A DNA stretch of 64,000 bases from CAMEON01 sp045531965 (GTDB lineage Bacteria > Bacillota > Clostridia > Oscillospirales > CAG-272). Positions within the stretch are counted from its first letter, which is position 1; every line of letters begins with the position of its first letter. Positions 16,226 through 25,627 of this stretch are shown here, one piece after another. Below the pieces are notes generated by a model that was not told the DNA's origin, did not search any database, and saw nothing but the letters and a program-made list of their open reading frames with translations. A program made the translations under genes and the position numbers. Location of the stretch: positions 56,051 through 120,050 of the forward strand of contig JAZSFA010000012.1 in the NCBI GenBank assembly GCA_045531965.1, in the 5' to 3' direction.

Positions 16226-16834
16226 CTAATCAAACCAGGTTTTGATGGCTTCCAGTAATTTGAATCTGACGCGGTATTTGGTGTTTTCGGTCTCAGTGAT
16301 GATGCCGTATTGATCTTTGGTCAGCCCTACCTGAATGAAGGCATCCTCGGTTGCCTGCTTTTCAGTAGCGGCGGAAAGGCAAAGGGGAGGGAATAGGACA
16401 CACCACCAGTTTTGTCCCTCAGCGGCGCCAAGGCAAACCCGGAGGGAAAGATATTCTCCCGCGGGAAAGGCACAGCTTTCGTAATTTCGGGTGGGATAAT
16501 CTTCCATAGTCAGTGTGATGGAGACGGTTTGATCCGATCCGTTTTGCGCGACAACGGTTTCGGCAGCGGCGCGAATATCCTCTATGTGGAATCGGAGGAT
16601 GGATTCGGCTGTGTCGCGGTTGGTTGCTTCTTCCAACAACGGTGTGGTGACGGCTAAAACGGCATCCCGAACCTCAAGCTTTAAAGCTTGGTCTTGGTCA
16701 GAATCGGAATTGGCAAGTACGTGGAGCCTGAGAACCGTGTTATAAACTTCAGTTTCCCCATGAATGGGAAGATAGCTGAGCGCCATAAGTATGACCATGG
16801 CAATAACTAAGGCAACGTAAAATCTTTTAGGCAT
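16226..16834 (-). CDS. spoIIR: Stage II sporulation protein R
   Basis: SpoIIR is made in the forespore and signals across the intermembrane space to activate the protease SpoIIGA, which matures sigma-E in the mother cell. This 202-residue copy has an N-terminal membrane or signal segment (FYVALVIAMVILMALSYL), then the family core LRLHVLANSDSDQDQALKLEVRDAVL and ESCAFPAGEYLSLRVCLG, and ends with WWCVLFPPLC. ATG 16834 follows GGAGGG; in-frame sequence further upstream is not plausible. I could not make out a sigma-F promoter with confidence. Its presence argues for genuine endospore formation. Confidence 0.92.
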   Translation of the reverse strand: MPKRFYVALVIAMVILMALSYLPIHGETEVYNTVLRLHVLANSDSDQDQALKLEVRDAVLAVTTPLLEEATNRDTAESILRFHIEDIRAAAETVVAQNGSDQTVSITLTMEDYPTRNYESCAFPAGEYLSLRVCLGAAEGQNWWCVLFPPLCLSAATEKQATEDAFIQVGLTKDQYGIITETENTKYRVRFKLLEAIKTWFD

Positions 16835-17199
16835 GAGTATCCCTCCTTTGTATGCTGCGCTGATATTGGGTAGGAATATCATAGCCCGTCCCCAAGCTCA
16901 TTATTCAGTGGATACATCATAAAAAAGTTTTCGGAAATTGAAATGATTTCTTTGTGAAAAGGTGGTTGCTTCGTACCTCTGCTATCAGTGGCACAGATAA
17001 TGGCTTTTAACCGGTTCGTAAGACCGATAGCGAACCGATGAGGGGCGATGTAGATCGTGAAAATGAGTGCTGTTGTTCTGATGATGAAAGCCATCTTGGC
17101 CTTTATTATTCAGAAATGCCTTTGGTGATAGTTTTTTACATAGCCCGCTTGTATGGTATGTTTTTTTGTGTGGATTTAAAAAAATATAGAATTACCCCC
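16835..17199. other. Divergent intergenic region upstream of spoIIR and pgk
   Basis: About 365 bases with no gene I can support. A minus-strand frame at 16879-17094 has no ribosome-binding site and no recognisable domain. The right edge leads into the pgk promoter. Confidence 0.5.
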
Positions 17200-17228
17200 T
17201 TGATAACCGCTGAAAAATGTGATATAAT
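17200..17228 (+). promoter_or_regulatory. Extended sigma-A promoter of pgk
   Basis: TTGATA (17200-17205), 17-base spacer ending TGA, TATAAT (17223-17228); the TGn gives an extended -10. Confidence 0.8.
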
Positions 17229-17292
17229 GTACAGTGAAGAAATTTGGGCAGGTATTTACCCTGTCCCATCTCAAAGAAAGGTGGAAAAAACC

Positions 17293-18609
17293 ATGACTTA
17301 CAACAAGAAGACCATTGAAGACATTGCTGTTGCCGGCAAGAAAGTCCTTGTGCGTTGCGACTTCAACGTGCCTCTCAAGGACGGCGTGATCACCAGCGAT
17401 AAGCGTATCGTTGAGGCTCTGCCTACCATCAAGTACCTGCGCGATCAGGGCGCTATGGTGATCCTGTGCTCCCACATGGGTAAGCCCCACAACGTCTTTG
17501 ACGCCAAGCTGAAGCTGGACAAGAAGGAGATCGCCAAGATCGAAAAGCTCCCCGCTGAGGAGCAGGAGGCCGCTACCGCCGCCGCTCTGGAGAAGGCAAA
17601 GGGTGACGTCAAGAAGTTCTCCCTGCAGGTTGTTGCCGATAAGCTCAACGAACTGCTGGGCGGCGGCGTTGTTTTCGCTAACGACACCGTTGGTGAGGAC
17701 GCTCAGGCTAAGGTTGCCGCTATGAAGCCCGGCGACATCGTTCTGCTTCAGAATACCCGTTTCACCGCAGGTGAGTCCAAGAACGACCCCGAGTTCTCCA
17801 AGGCGCTCGCTTCCTTTGCCGAGATCTTCGTCAACGACGCTTTCGGTACCGCTCACCGCGCTCACGCCTCTACCGCAGGTGTGGTTCAGCACGCCGGTCT
17901 GCCCGCTGTCTGTGGCTACCTGATCCAGAAGGAGATCTCCGTCATGGGTAAGGCGCTGTCCGATCCCGCGCGTCCCTTCGTGGCAATCCTTGGCGGCGCA
18001 AAGGTTTCCGACAAGCTGAACGTTATTAACAATCTGCTGGGCAAGGTTGATACCTTGATCATCGGTGGCGGTATGGCCTACACCTTCCAGGCTGCCCGCG
18101 GCTACGAGGTTGGTAAGTCCCTGCTGGACGAGTCCAAGATCGACTACTGCAAGGAGATGATGGCTAAGGCCGAGGCCAACGGTGTCAAGCTGCTCCTGCC
18201 CGTGGACGTGACCGTTGCCGCTGAGTTCCCCAACCCCATCGACGCTCCCATCGACGTTGAGGTGGTTCCCGCTTCCGCTATTCCTGCCGACAAGGAAGGC
18301 ATGGACATCGGTACCGAGACCATGGCTCTCTACGCCGAGGCTGTGAAGACCGCCAAGACCGTGGTCTGGAACGGTCCCATGGGTGTGTTTGAGAACCCCA
18401 CTCTCGCTAAGGGTACTATTTCCGTGGCCGAGGCTCTGGCTGATTCCGATTGCATCTCCATCGTCGGTGGCGGTGACTCTGCCGCCGCTTGCGAGCAGCT
18501 GGGCTACGCCGATCGCATCACCCACATCTCTACCGGTGGCGGTGCTTCCCTTGGGTTCCTCGAGGGTCTGGAGCTTCCCGGCATCGCTTGCCTGATGGAC
18601 AAGGATTAA
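17293..18609 (+). CDS. pgk: Phosphoglycerate kinase with an extra ~40-residue insert
   Basis: Glycolytic enzyme that transfers phosphate from 1,3-bisphosphoglycerate to ADP. The 438-residue protein is longer than the usual ~395. Family motifs: VLVRCDFNVPL (18-28), LCSHMGKP (58-65), FVNDAFGTAHRAHAST, AILGGAKVSDKLNV, and the C-terminal STGGGASLGFLEG. The extra length is a Lys/Ala/Glu-rich insert at about residues 68-107, between SHMGKP and the helix LQVVADKLNELL. The ATG at 17293 follows AAAGGTGG; an open upstream extension has no homology. Codons are strongly biased, as for a highly expressed gene. tpiA follows two genes on. Confidence 0.96.
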   Translation: MTYNKKTIEDIAVAGKKVLVRCDFNVPLKDGVITSDKRIVEALPTIKYLRDQGAMVILCSHMGKPHNVFDAKLKLDKKEIAKIEKLPAEEQEAATAAALEKAKGDVKKFSLQVVADKLNELLGGGVVFANDTVGEDAQAKVAAMKPGDIVLLQNTRFTAGESKNDPEFSKALASFAEIFVNDAFGTAHRAHASTAGVVQHAGLPAVCGYLIQKEISVMGKALSDPARPFVAILGGAKVSDKLNVINNLLGKVDTLIIGGGMAYTFQAARGYEVGKSLLDESKIDYCKEMMAKAEANGVKLLLPVDVTVAAEFPNPIDAPIDVEVVPASAIPADKEGMDIGTETMALYAEAVKTAKTVVWNGPMGVFENPTLAKGTISVAEALADSDCISIVGGGDSAAACEQLGYADRITHISTGGGASLGFLEGLELPGIACLMDKD

Positions 18610-18613
18610 AACG

Positions 18614-18685
18614 GGAGAGCGCGAAGGGGAGCTTTTGGGAAAAGCTCCCCCTCGACCCCCTCAAAACCTTTCAAAAAGGGCTTGA
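18614..18685 (+). repeat. Dispersed hairpin repeat, copy B
   Basis: GGGGAGCTTTT (18626-18636) and AAAAGCTCCCC (18640-18650) form a strong hairpin, followed by CTCGACCCCCTCAAAACC and TTTCAAAAA. It sits after pgk and may end or process its transcript. Confidence 0.65.
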
Positions 18686-18788
18686 CAAACCGTACGTTCT
18701 CATATCGGAGACGGTATGCGCAAGCCCAAAGGTATATCAGCCTCTTTGTGGGGCATGGCACCAAAATATATAAGTACGAGGTGAAGGT

Positions 18789-19442
18789 ATGAATACACAC
18801 GAGTCCTACACCGTCCCCGGGACGGGTATGCGCTGGGGTTATCTGCAAGCTTTGCCCAAGAATTATGACCCTACTCAAACCTATCCGTTGGTGATCTTCC
18901 TCCACGGCTCGGGCGAGTGCGGTAACGGCACCACCGAGCTGGACCGTGTCGCCATCCACGGCTACCCCATGCACGCCGAGCAGGGGCGCGACTACCCCTT
19001 CATCCTCGTCAGCCCCCAGCTTCCCGAGGGAGACTTCTGGGGTGCCTACATCGAGTCCCTGAACCGCCTTCTGGATCACCTCATGGCCACTCTGCCCGTG
19101 GATCCCAAGCGGGTCTACCTGACGGGCCTGTCCAACGGCGGCACGGGTACCTACCTGTGGGGTCAGACCAACCCCGAGCGCTTCGCCGCTCTGCTCCCCG
19201 TTTGCGGTGCCGGTATCGTCTGGCTGACCTACAAGCTGGCAAGGACCCCTCTGTGGGCCTTCCACGGCGATCAGGACACCGCCATCTCCTTCGAAGAAAG
19301 CGTGCGGATGGTGGAGGGGATCAATGCCCGAGGCGGAAGCGCCAAGCTGACCATCTACCCCGGTGTGGGTCATAACTGCTGGGTCTACGTCTACGACGAT
19401 CCCGAGGTTCTGACCTGGATGCTGGAGCAACATTTGAATTAA
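18789..19442 (+). CDS. Alpha/beta-hydrolase esterase (prolyl oligopeptidase/phospholipase-like, COG4099)
   Basis: A 217-residue cytoplasmic hydrolase. It has LVIFLHGSGECG (oxyanion-hole region), the nucleophile elbow GLSNGGTGTY (Ser near residue 116), an acid in FHGDQDTAISF and a catalytic His in GVGHNCW. There is no signal peptide. It is compact and resembles COG4099 predicted peptidases and small carboxylesterases; the substrate is unknown. Its ATG follows GAGGTGAAGG and it lies between pgk and tpiA, 25 bases before tpiA, so it is probably co-transcribed with glycolytic genes; why is not clear. Confidence 0.8.
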   Translation: MNTHESYTVPGTGMRWGYLQALPKNYDPTQTYPLVIFLHGSGECGNGTTELDRVAIHGYPMHAEQGRDYPFILVSPQLPEGDFWGAYIESLNRLLDHLMATLPVDPKRVYLTGLSNGGTGTYLWGQTNPERFAALLPVCGAGIVWLTYKLARTPLWAFHGDQDTAISFEESVRMVEGINARGGSAKLTIYPGVGHNCWVYVYDDPEVLTWMLEQHLN

Positions 19443-19467
19443 AACAACCGAAAGGAACGTAAATACC

Positions 19468-20223
<756 letters not shown>

Positions 20224-20234
20224 AGAGTGCGATT

Positions 20235-20294
20235 GCGGGGGAAGCTTCTTGAAAGAAGTTTCCCCCGGACCCCCCTTCAAGAACTTTAAAAAAC
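20235..20294 (+). repeat. Dispersed hairpin repeat, copy C
   Basis: Hairpin of GGGGGAAGCTTCTT and AGAAGTTTCCCCC, then GGACCCCCCTTCAAGAAC and TTTAAAAAA. Plus orientation; faces copy D. Confidence 0.65.
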
Positions 20295-20337
20295 ATATGC
20301 AAAGAATGCTTGATGTGGTTTTTAAAATTCTTGAATA

Positions 20338-20410
20338 CTTTTTTAAAAGCTTTGAAAAGGATGGGGTTCGGGGAAGGGAAAACTTTCTCGAAAGTTTTCC
20401 CTTCCCCGTA
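20338..20410 (-). repeat. Dispersed hairpin repeat, copy D (inverted)
   Basis: Reverse-oriented copy: hairpin GGGGAAGGGAAAACTTT (20370-20386) with AAAGTTTTCCCTTCCCC (20391-20407), and the tail on its left. Copies C and D lie tail to tail between tpiA and rbfA. Confidence 0.65.
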
Positions 20411-20435
20411 AAGACTAACCACTAAAGGAGAAAAC

Positions 20436-20852
20436 ATGGCAAAACACAGAAGAGGCCGCATCAACGAGGAAATGTTCAAGGAAACGGCCAAGATCATGCA
20501 GAACGTGAAGGATCCCCGCATCAGCGAGAATTTCGTCAGCGTCACGGCTGTGGACGTGACCCCCGATTTGAAATACGCCAAGGTGTATTATTCCGCTTTG
20601 CGCGGCGACCCTAAGGAGATCAAGAAGGGTCTTGCCTCCTGCGCGGGCTTTATCCGCGGTCAGATTGCCAAGAATCTGAATCTTCGGATCACTCCCGAGC
20701 TCACCTTTGTGGAGGACACTTCTATTGCTTACGGTGCTAAAATCGAGAAGATCATCAGCGGCTTCACCTACGTCACCGAGGAATTTTCGGATGAGGCGGC
20801 AGACGTGGCAGACGTGGCGGACGAGGATGACGACGAGGACGAAGATGAGTGA
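20436..20852 (+). CDS. rbfA: Ribosome-binding factor A with acidic tail
   Basis: Binds the 30S subunit during late 16S rRNA 5'-end maturation. The 138-residue protein begins RRGRINEEMFKETAKIM and carries the KH-like core (DPRISENFVSVTAVDVTPDL, AKVYYSALRGD, RITPELTFVEDTS). The last ~25 residues are almost only Asp, Glu, Ala and Val, ending EDDDEDEDE, an acidic extension not needed for the fold. AAAGGAG precedes the ATG. Its end overlaps the next start by eight bases, as is common for rbfA-nrnA pairs in Firmicutes. Confidence 0.93.
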   Translation: MAKHRRGRINEEMFKETAKIMQNVKDPRISENFVSVTAVDVTPDLKYAKVYYSALRGDPKEIKKGLASCAGFIRGQIAKNLNLRITPELTFVEDTSIAYGAKIEKIISGFTYVTEEFSDEAADVADVADEDDDEDEDE

Positions 20853-21858
20853 TTTTCTTCGTTTGTCGCTTCCCACACTGGCACAAAGGATCAGAAGAAA
20901 CGCCAACTCTCTGGTGATCTTTCACCGCCACCCCGACGGTGACGCCGTGGGTTCGGGCTTTGCTCTGCGCCTTTTGCTGGAGGCTATGGGCTGTCGGACA
21001 TTTTGCGTCTGTGAAGATGAGATCCCCGAAAGACTGCGTTTCTTGGTAGGGGACAAGCAGGAGAGCACCCTGCCTGAAAACCTGCCTGAAGATTTTATTC
21101 CCGAGCAGATCATCACGGTAGATACCGCTTCTCCCGGACAAATGGGCAGGCTTTATCCTCTTTACGAAGGACGAGTCGATTTGATGATCGACCATCATGC
21201 AAGAGGAGAGATGTATGCTGACGGTTGGATCAGAGGCAACGCCTCTTCTGCCGGGGAAATGGTCTTTGATTTGTCCCGCGAACTTCTGCGTACGGGGAAA
21301 TTTTCGATGATCCCCCAAGGCGTGGACAAACTGTTGTATGCCGCAGTCAGTTCGGATACCGGTTGCTTCCGCTACAGCAATGTTACCCCGTCTACCCATG
21401 CTTGCGCGGCAGAGCTTCTGTCCGACGATTCCTTTGACCCCGCCGAGATCAATCACCTGCTGTTTGAAGTAAAATCAGAAAAGCTTTTGTTAGCAGAACG
21501 GTTGGGTGCTGAAAGGCTCACACGCGCTTTGGGTGGCGCGTTGGCTATGATCACGTTCCCGATGTCTTTGAAGAAGGCACACGGACTGACAGATGAACAT
21601 TTGGAGACATTGGTGGATATTCCCCGTTCTCTGGAAGGTGTACAAGTAGCTGTGGCGATCCGCCAACCCACCGAGGCGCCTGTTTTCCGTGTGTCCATGC
21701 GCTCAAATACGGATTTTGACGTGGCTGCGGTATGCGCGTTGTTTGGCGGTGGCGGTCATACCAAAGCGGCGGGATGCACCGTGGATGACCCCGCTATTAG
21801 GACAGTAGAACAAGTCGCGGAGAAAATATTAGCGACCATTGAGCAGATATTGATTTAA
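20845..21858 (+). CDS. nrnA: DHH family phosphoesterase (NrnA-like oligoribonuclease/pAp phosphatase)
   Basis: A 337-residue DHH-DHHA1 protein that probably degrades nano-RNAs and dephosphorylates pAp. Metal-binding motifs are HRHPDGDAVGSG (28-39), DTAS (about 91), DHHARGE (the DHH motif) and SDTGCFRYSN; the DHHA1 end has FGGGGHTKAAG for substrate binding. The start at 20845 overlaps rbfA (ATGAGTGA), suggesting coupled translation; an open upstream extension in this frame lies entirely within rbfA and is rejected. Confidence 0.9.
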   Translation: MSDFLRLSLPTLAQRIRRNANSLVIFHRHPDGDAVGSGFALRLLLEAMGCRTFCVCEDEIPERLRFLVGDKQESTLPENLPEDFIPEQIITVDTASPGQMGRLYPLYEGRVDLMIDHHARGEMYADGWIRGNASSAGEMVFDLSRELLRTGKFSMIPQGVDKLLYAAVSSDTGCFRYSNVTPSTHACAAELLSDDSFDPAEINHLLFEVKSEKLLLAERLGAERLTRALGGALAMITFPMSLKKAHGLTDEHLETLVDIPRSLEGVQVAVAIRQPTEAPVFRVSMRSNTDFDVAAVCALFGGGGHTKAAGCTVDDPAIRTVEQVAEKILATIEQILI

Positions 21859-21885
21859 AAACTACTTTTTTAAGGAGGACGACCC

Positions 21886-22515
21886 ATGAGTACCCTGCAT
21901 ATCGTAGACCACCCCCTGATCACCCACAAGCTGACCATTATGAGACAAAAGGACACAGGCTCCAAAGATTTCCGTGAGCTGCTTGACGAGATCGCCATGC
22001 TCATGGGCTATGAATTGACCCGCGACCTTCCCTTGGAGGAAGTGGAGATTGAGACGCCTCTTGTTCCCATGAAAGCTAAGATGGTTGCGGGTCGTAAACT
22101 GGCTGTTGTGCCTATCCTGCGTGCGGGACTTGGTATGGTGGACGGTCTTCTTCGCCTTGTGCCTGTGGCAAAGGTTGGTCACATTGGTCTGTACCGTGAC
22201 CCTGAAACCCATAAACCTGTAGAATACTATTGCAAACTACCTTTTGACATTGAGGAACGTTTGGTCATCCTTGTGGATCCTATGTTGGCAACCGGCGGCT
22301 CTGCCGTTGACGCGCTGACCATGCTGAAGGCAAAGGGTTGCAAAAACATCCGCTTTATGTGTCTTGTGGCAGCTCCCGAAGGTGTAAAGGCTGTGCAGGA
22401 GGCTCATCCTGATGTGGATATCTACACCGCGTCTTTGGACGACCACCTCAATGATCATGCCTATATCATCCCCGGTCTTGGCGATGCGGGCGACCGTATT
22501 TTCGGAACGCTTTAA
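21886..22515 (+). CDS. upp: Uracil phosphoribosyltransferase
   Basis: Salvages uracil with PRPP to form UMP. The 209-residue protein has the expected length, with HPLITHKLTIMR at the N-terminus, VVPILRAGLGMVDG, the PRPP-binding loop VILVDPMLATGGSAVDAL and the C-terminal YIIPGLGDAGDRIFGT. AAGGAGG precedes the ATG. It follows nrnA by 27 bases and is closed by a terminator. Confidence 0.97.
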   Translation: MSTLHIVDHPLITHKLTIMRQKDTGSKDFRELLDEIAMLMGYELTRDLPLEEVEIETPLVPMKAKMVAGRKLAVVPILRAGLGMVDGLLRLVPVAKVGHIGLYRDPETHKPVEYYCKLPFDIEERLVILVDPMLATGGSAVDALTMLKAKGCKNIRFMCLVAAPEGVKAVQEAHPDVDIYTASLDDHLNDHAYIIPGLGDAGDRIFGTL

Positions 22516-22555
22516 GCAGATTTTTCTTCCCCCCCTGTGTTATCATCATAATCAT

Positions 22556-22590
22556 CGGTCCGTGCGGTAAGTGCCGCACGGACTCTTTTG
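22556..22590 (+). terminator. Terminator of upp
   Basis: GTCCGTGCGG (22558-22567) pairs with CCGCACGGAC (22574-22583), then TCTTTT. Confidence 0.85.
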
Positions 22591-22668
22591 GCTTTATCAA
22601 ACGAAGAAAACGAGTCAGACAAAAAGGTGAACAAAACGTTAACAATGCACCAAAATCGTCTCTTGAGG

Positions 22669-22697
22669 TTGCAATTCAAAAGGGAATATGCTATGAT
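22669..22697 (+). promoter_or_regulatory. sigma-A promoter of the 288-residue regulator-like gene
   Basis: TTGCAA (22669-22674), 17-base spacer, TATGAT (22692-22697). Confidence 0.65.
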
Positions 22698-22772
22698 AAA
22701 AGGGAAGTGATCCACCCAAGGAAAAGAACGGATTGCGTTTGAAGAACTGCGAATGCTTCAGGAGGAAGAACA

Positions 22773-23639
22773 ATGCAGACAATTTGGCAATTAACTTATG
22801 AAACGATTCCGGGAAACGGCGAGCAGACGAGGACTTTTAAATCCTTTGCGTTAGTCAAACAAGAAATGAAAAAGATGATCTCGCGGATCGATATCTTGTC
22901 TTGCACCGAGGACATCAGAAAGGGACCTCATACAGTTTATCGCATGGCGATGGCGGACTTCCTGGATGATTATGTCAAGCGCGAGACGTTTTTAGGAAAA
23001 AAAGACAGGCTTCCTTCGGATAATCCCTATGATTATGAGATGCTAAAGACATCGCCTGTGGGGGATTCCGACGGGGAAGCGGTGGATGGGATTGCCGCTG
23101 AGGACGAAGTGGATGATGATCTTGAGGATTTTGATATTGATATCAGCAAAAACAATCTCTGCTTTGACAGTTATTATGAGGGACGTCCTCATTTGGCTAC
23201 CAATATGGTCACCATGGAAGATGAAAAGGAAATCTATGACTTTGAGTTCTATATGGACAGACCTGCCGCCGAAGGGAAGTTCAGAGAGCTTCAAATAAGA
23301 ATAGTTCCTCTGGAATACTGGGGAACGTCCGCCTATCCGCTGCTGATCCTTGAAGCGCTCAACCATAGCTATGAACATTTGGATCAAAAACGTTTATCCT
23401 GGCATATTGAAGCTGTCCACAATACAAAAATCGAGCGAAAAGCCATTGGGCGGAATATTGCCCTCTTGCAGGATCTTGGTTACGATATTCGGCATGACGG
23501 TGCGGGATATTACATACACAAGAAAGCCTCTTCACTGTCCGAAGAAGAGTGGCAGCTCATTGAAACCAGCATTTTGAACAATCCTGCCCTTGATGAAGCA
23601 AAGAAACGTCAATTGATCGGTAAGTTGTCTCAGCTTTAA
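22773..23639 (+). CDS. Hypothetical protein with C-terminal winged-helix DNA-binding domain
   Basis: A 288-residue protein I do not recognise by name. Residues 1-75 form a basic/acidic domain; 75-165 is acidic (EDEVDDDLEDFDIDIS) and probably flexible. Residues ~190-255 (PLLILEALNHSYEHLDQKRL, then ERKAIGRNIALLQDLGYDI and GAGYYIHK) look like the winged helix found at the N-terminus of WYL-domain regulators, here without a WYL domain. AGGAGGAAG precedes the ATG. It has its own promoter and leads a run of uncharacterised genes to 25464. Confidence 0.6.
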   Translation: MQTIWQLTYETIPGNGEQTRTFKSFALVKQEMKKMISRIDILSCTEDIRKGPHTVYRMAMADFLDDYVKRETFLGKKDRLPSDNPYDYEMLKTSPVGDSDGEAVDGIAAEDEVDDDLEDFDIDISKNNLCFDSYYEGRPHLATNMVTMEDEKEIYDFEFYMDRPAAEGKFRELQIRIVPLEYWGTSAYPLLILEALNHSYEHLDQKRLSWHIEAVHNTKIERKAIGRNIALLQDLGYDIRHDGAGYYIHKKASSLSEEEWQLIETSILNNPALDEAKKRQLIGKLSQL

Positions 23640-23785
23640 CGTGCCTTTTTTGTCTCAACCTTGTATGGTATAATCATTCTGCCCTAAAAAAATGAGATCC
23701 CCTGCTTTCCCGATTTCAAGCAGGCGGAAAGGGCAGATTTCAAGGTATATATGTACCGTCGCAAGACGGTGGAATGGAGGTTCAC

Positions 23786-24922
23786 ATGAATACAGCGCAA
23801 TTCATTCAAGCCATCAAAGAGATCAATGCTTCGACCTACAGCTACGGCAATGAGATTCTTTATATGATGGGAAAAACCCCGGGCGATCTCCTTGATCCTG
23901 TCAAGGTGGACGGCGCGGTATGGATCATCGGCAGATCCTATGCCGCATCCCCTCAAAGGCGTTCTTATGGGAAAACCAAAACAGGGGAAAAATACAATAA
24001 CTTTGGCGGTGACACCGTGATCAGACCTGTCTGGCCTGTTAAAACACAAAACGACGGTCGCGAGGGCTTTTTTGAGTTTATTTCAAAAGAAATAGACATG
24101 GTTTGTTTGAAGGATTTGATTCGAGAATACCATGGCAAAGGACTGACTTATCGGTTTTCTCCTTTAGCCGTTAAGCGCAAGACAGACAAAAACAAGACGC
24201 TGATATCATGTGAAATGGATAAAAACGATCAGGCGCTGCTAGTCAGATCGATTGCGGCGGTGTTGGCGTTCAATCAGCAATTGAACGCGGCGATCGAAAA
24301 GTTCGATGATGTCCCTGCTTCCCACGAATTTCGCGGAGAATGTGTTGCCTGTAGCAACCATATTTCTTTTGCCAGTAAATTCCTTCATTTCTATTTCCCC
24401 AATCTTGTTTTTATCATCGATAGCTATGCGTTCAGCGGAGGAAAAGCACTTTTCAATGGTGGTGAAAAAACGGTCAGATATATCCGTACACCGCCAACCG
24501 ATACTGTGTGCTTTGAGGGTGATGTGTATCAGCAGTTTCCTAAGGATATTGTCAAAAAAATCTGCACAGATGTGACGGCGGAGGTGGTCAAGATGCTGAA
24601 AACAATGCTGCCTGCCGACCGTGCTGATTTCTCTTTGAAAAATGCGAATATGATGATCGACCCAGATAAGACTGTGGAGGACAACAGCGACGATCCATTG
24701 AACGGGAACCATTACGTTGAGCATTGTGTTCGATCCTATTTGCTGGGAGAATTTTTGGCACGAAACGGAGTTGTGCCTTGTTCCGTGATCACAGCGGAGC
24801 CTTGTGTCAAGCCTATGCCGAGGTTGACGGATGCCGTCTTCTTGAACATTAAAAAGCCGCTGACCCGAAAAGAGAGCGACTATCAAAAATCATTGTCCGA
24901 AACCTTTTACAGCAAAGTTTGA
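23786..24922 (+). CDS. Hypothetical protein (SKFLHFYFPNLVFIIDS motif)
   Basis: A 378-residue cytoplasmic protein, not assigned. GGAGG lies nine bases before ATG 23786. Two conserved-looking parts stand out: GAVWIIGRSYAASPQRRSYG (about 43-62) and ASKFLHFYFPNLVFIIDSYA (about 198-217); the latter resembles the S-K-x-L-H-F-x-x-P motif shared by several uncharacterised bacterial families. An extended -10 (TGGTATAAT, ending at 23674) precedes it. Probably co-transcribed with the next gene, 38 bases downstream. Function unknown. Confidence 0.6.
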   Translation: MNTAQFIQAIKEINASTYSYGNEILYMMGKTPGDLLDPVKVDGAVWIIGRSYAASPQRRSYGKTKTGEKYNNFGGDTVIRPVWPVKTQNDGREGFFEFISKEIDMVCLKDLIREYHGKGLTYRFSPLAVKRKTDKNKTLISCEMDKNDQALLVRSIAAVLAFNQQLNAAIEKFDDVPASHEFRGECVACSNHISFASKFLHFYFPNLVFIIDSYAFSGGKALFNGGEKTVRYIRTPPTDTVCFEGDVYQQFPKDIVKKICTDVTAEVVKMLKTMLPADRADFSLKNANMMIDPDKTVEDNSDDPLNGNHYVEHCVRSYLLGEFLARNGVVPCSVITAEPCVKPMPRLTDAVFLNIKKPLTRKESDYQKSLSETFYSKV

Positions 24923-24960
24923 ACAGAAGCTGAAAAGTGCTCGAAAGAAAGGGAAAGTAT

Positions 24961-25464
24961 ATGGAAAACGTCAAGTCACCTATCAGGATCTATAGAGAAA
25001 AGAAGGATGAAACCTATACATCGGAAGAAGTCAAGGCGGCATTTGAAAACAGCTATGCCGTGTGTTTCAATTATGACCGTGGACACGTGGAAGCTAAACA
25101 CGTGTTGTTTGGCCGTATATGGGCGCTGAATCCTGATGTCATCATCACGAAGGCGGATCTCTGTATTATGGCGACCACACCAATGGTCCGGTGTGACCAG
25201 TTCTTACTGATCAATCGCGGCGGAACCCCGGAGACAACCAATGAAATTGCCCGCTTGATGGCAGAATCGGGGATCATCTCCTATGAATACCGCTTTGCGG
25301 CAGAGTCTAAAGAAGGGATGAAGATCTGCTTTGGGTCTATTGATCTGAAAGAAAAACCGCAGACACGTTTCAAAGGAAATTTGCTCATGGATGGAGATCA
25401 AGTGCTTCTGACCGCAAGACCTTTGACCAAAGAAGACAGAGAAAAATTAAAAACACAAGGATGA
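24961..25464 (+). CDS. Hypothetical protein
   Basis: A 167-residue soluble protein of unknown function. The N-terminus (SPIRIYREKKDETYTSEEVKA) is charged; the centre, LFGRIWALNPDVIITKADLC, is the most structured-looking part. No known motif, signal or membrane segment. AAAGGGAAAG precedes ATG 24961; a longer frame from 24937 lacks a ribosome-binding site. It follows the 378-residue gene by 38 bases and ends before a bidirectional hairpin. Confidence 0.55.
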   Translation: MENVKSPIRIYREKKDETYTSEEVKAAFENSYAVCFNYDRGHVEAKHVLFGRIWALNPDVIITKADLCIMATTPMVRCDQFLLINRGGTPETTNEIARLMAESGIISYEYRFAAESKEGMKICFGSIDLKEKPQTRFKGNLLMDGDQVLLTARPLTKEDREKLKTQG

Positions 25465-25518
25465 AGCGCATCTGTTGAGTGTTCAAGCAATACCCTTCTG
25501 CTCGATAATTAAAAGAGG

Positions 25519-25547
25519 TAAGCCCTCCGCCAAAAGCGGAGGGCTTA
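25519..25547. terminator. Bidirectional hairpin between convergent genes
   Basis: TAAGCCCTCCGC (25519-25530) pairs perfectly with GCGGAGGGCTTA (25536-25547). T-tracts are short, better on the minus strand (CTCTTTT). Confidence 0.6.
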
Positions 25548-25627
25548 CCCGCATGTTGCGATTTGTCTTTGTGTCTGTCTTTTCTAAACATATTTGACCA
25601 CCTTTCGACGGGGATGGTTTGAACGGT

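Noticed and set aside
17176..18525. A 449-codon open frame antisense to pgk
   Set aside because: It arises from biased codons of pgk, is Gly/Leu/Val-rich with no domain, and pgk on the other strand is certain.
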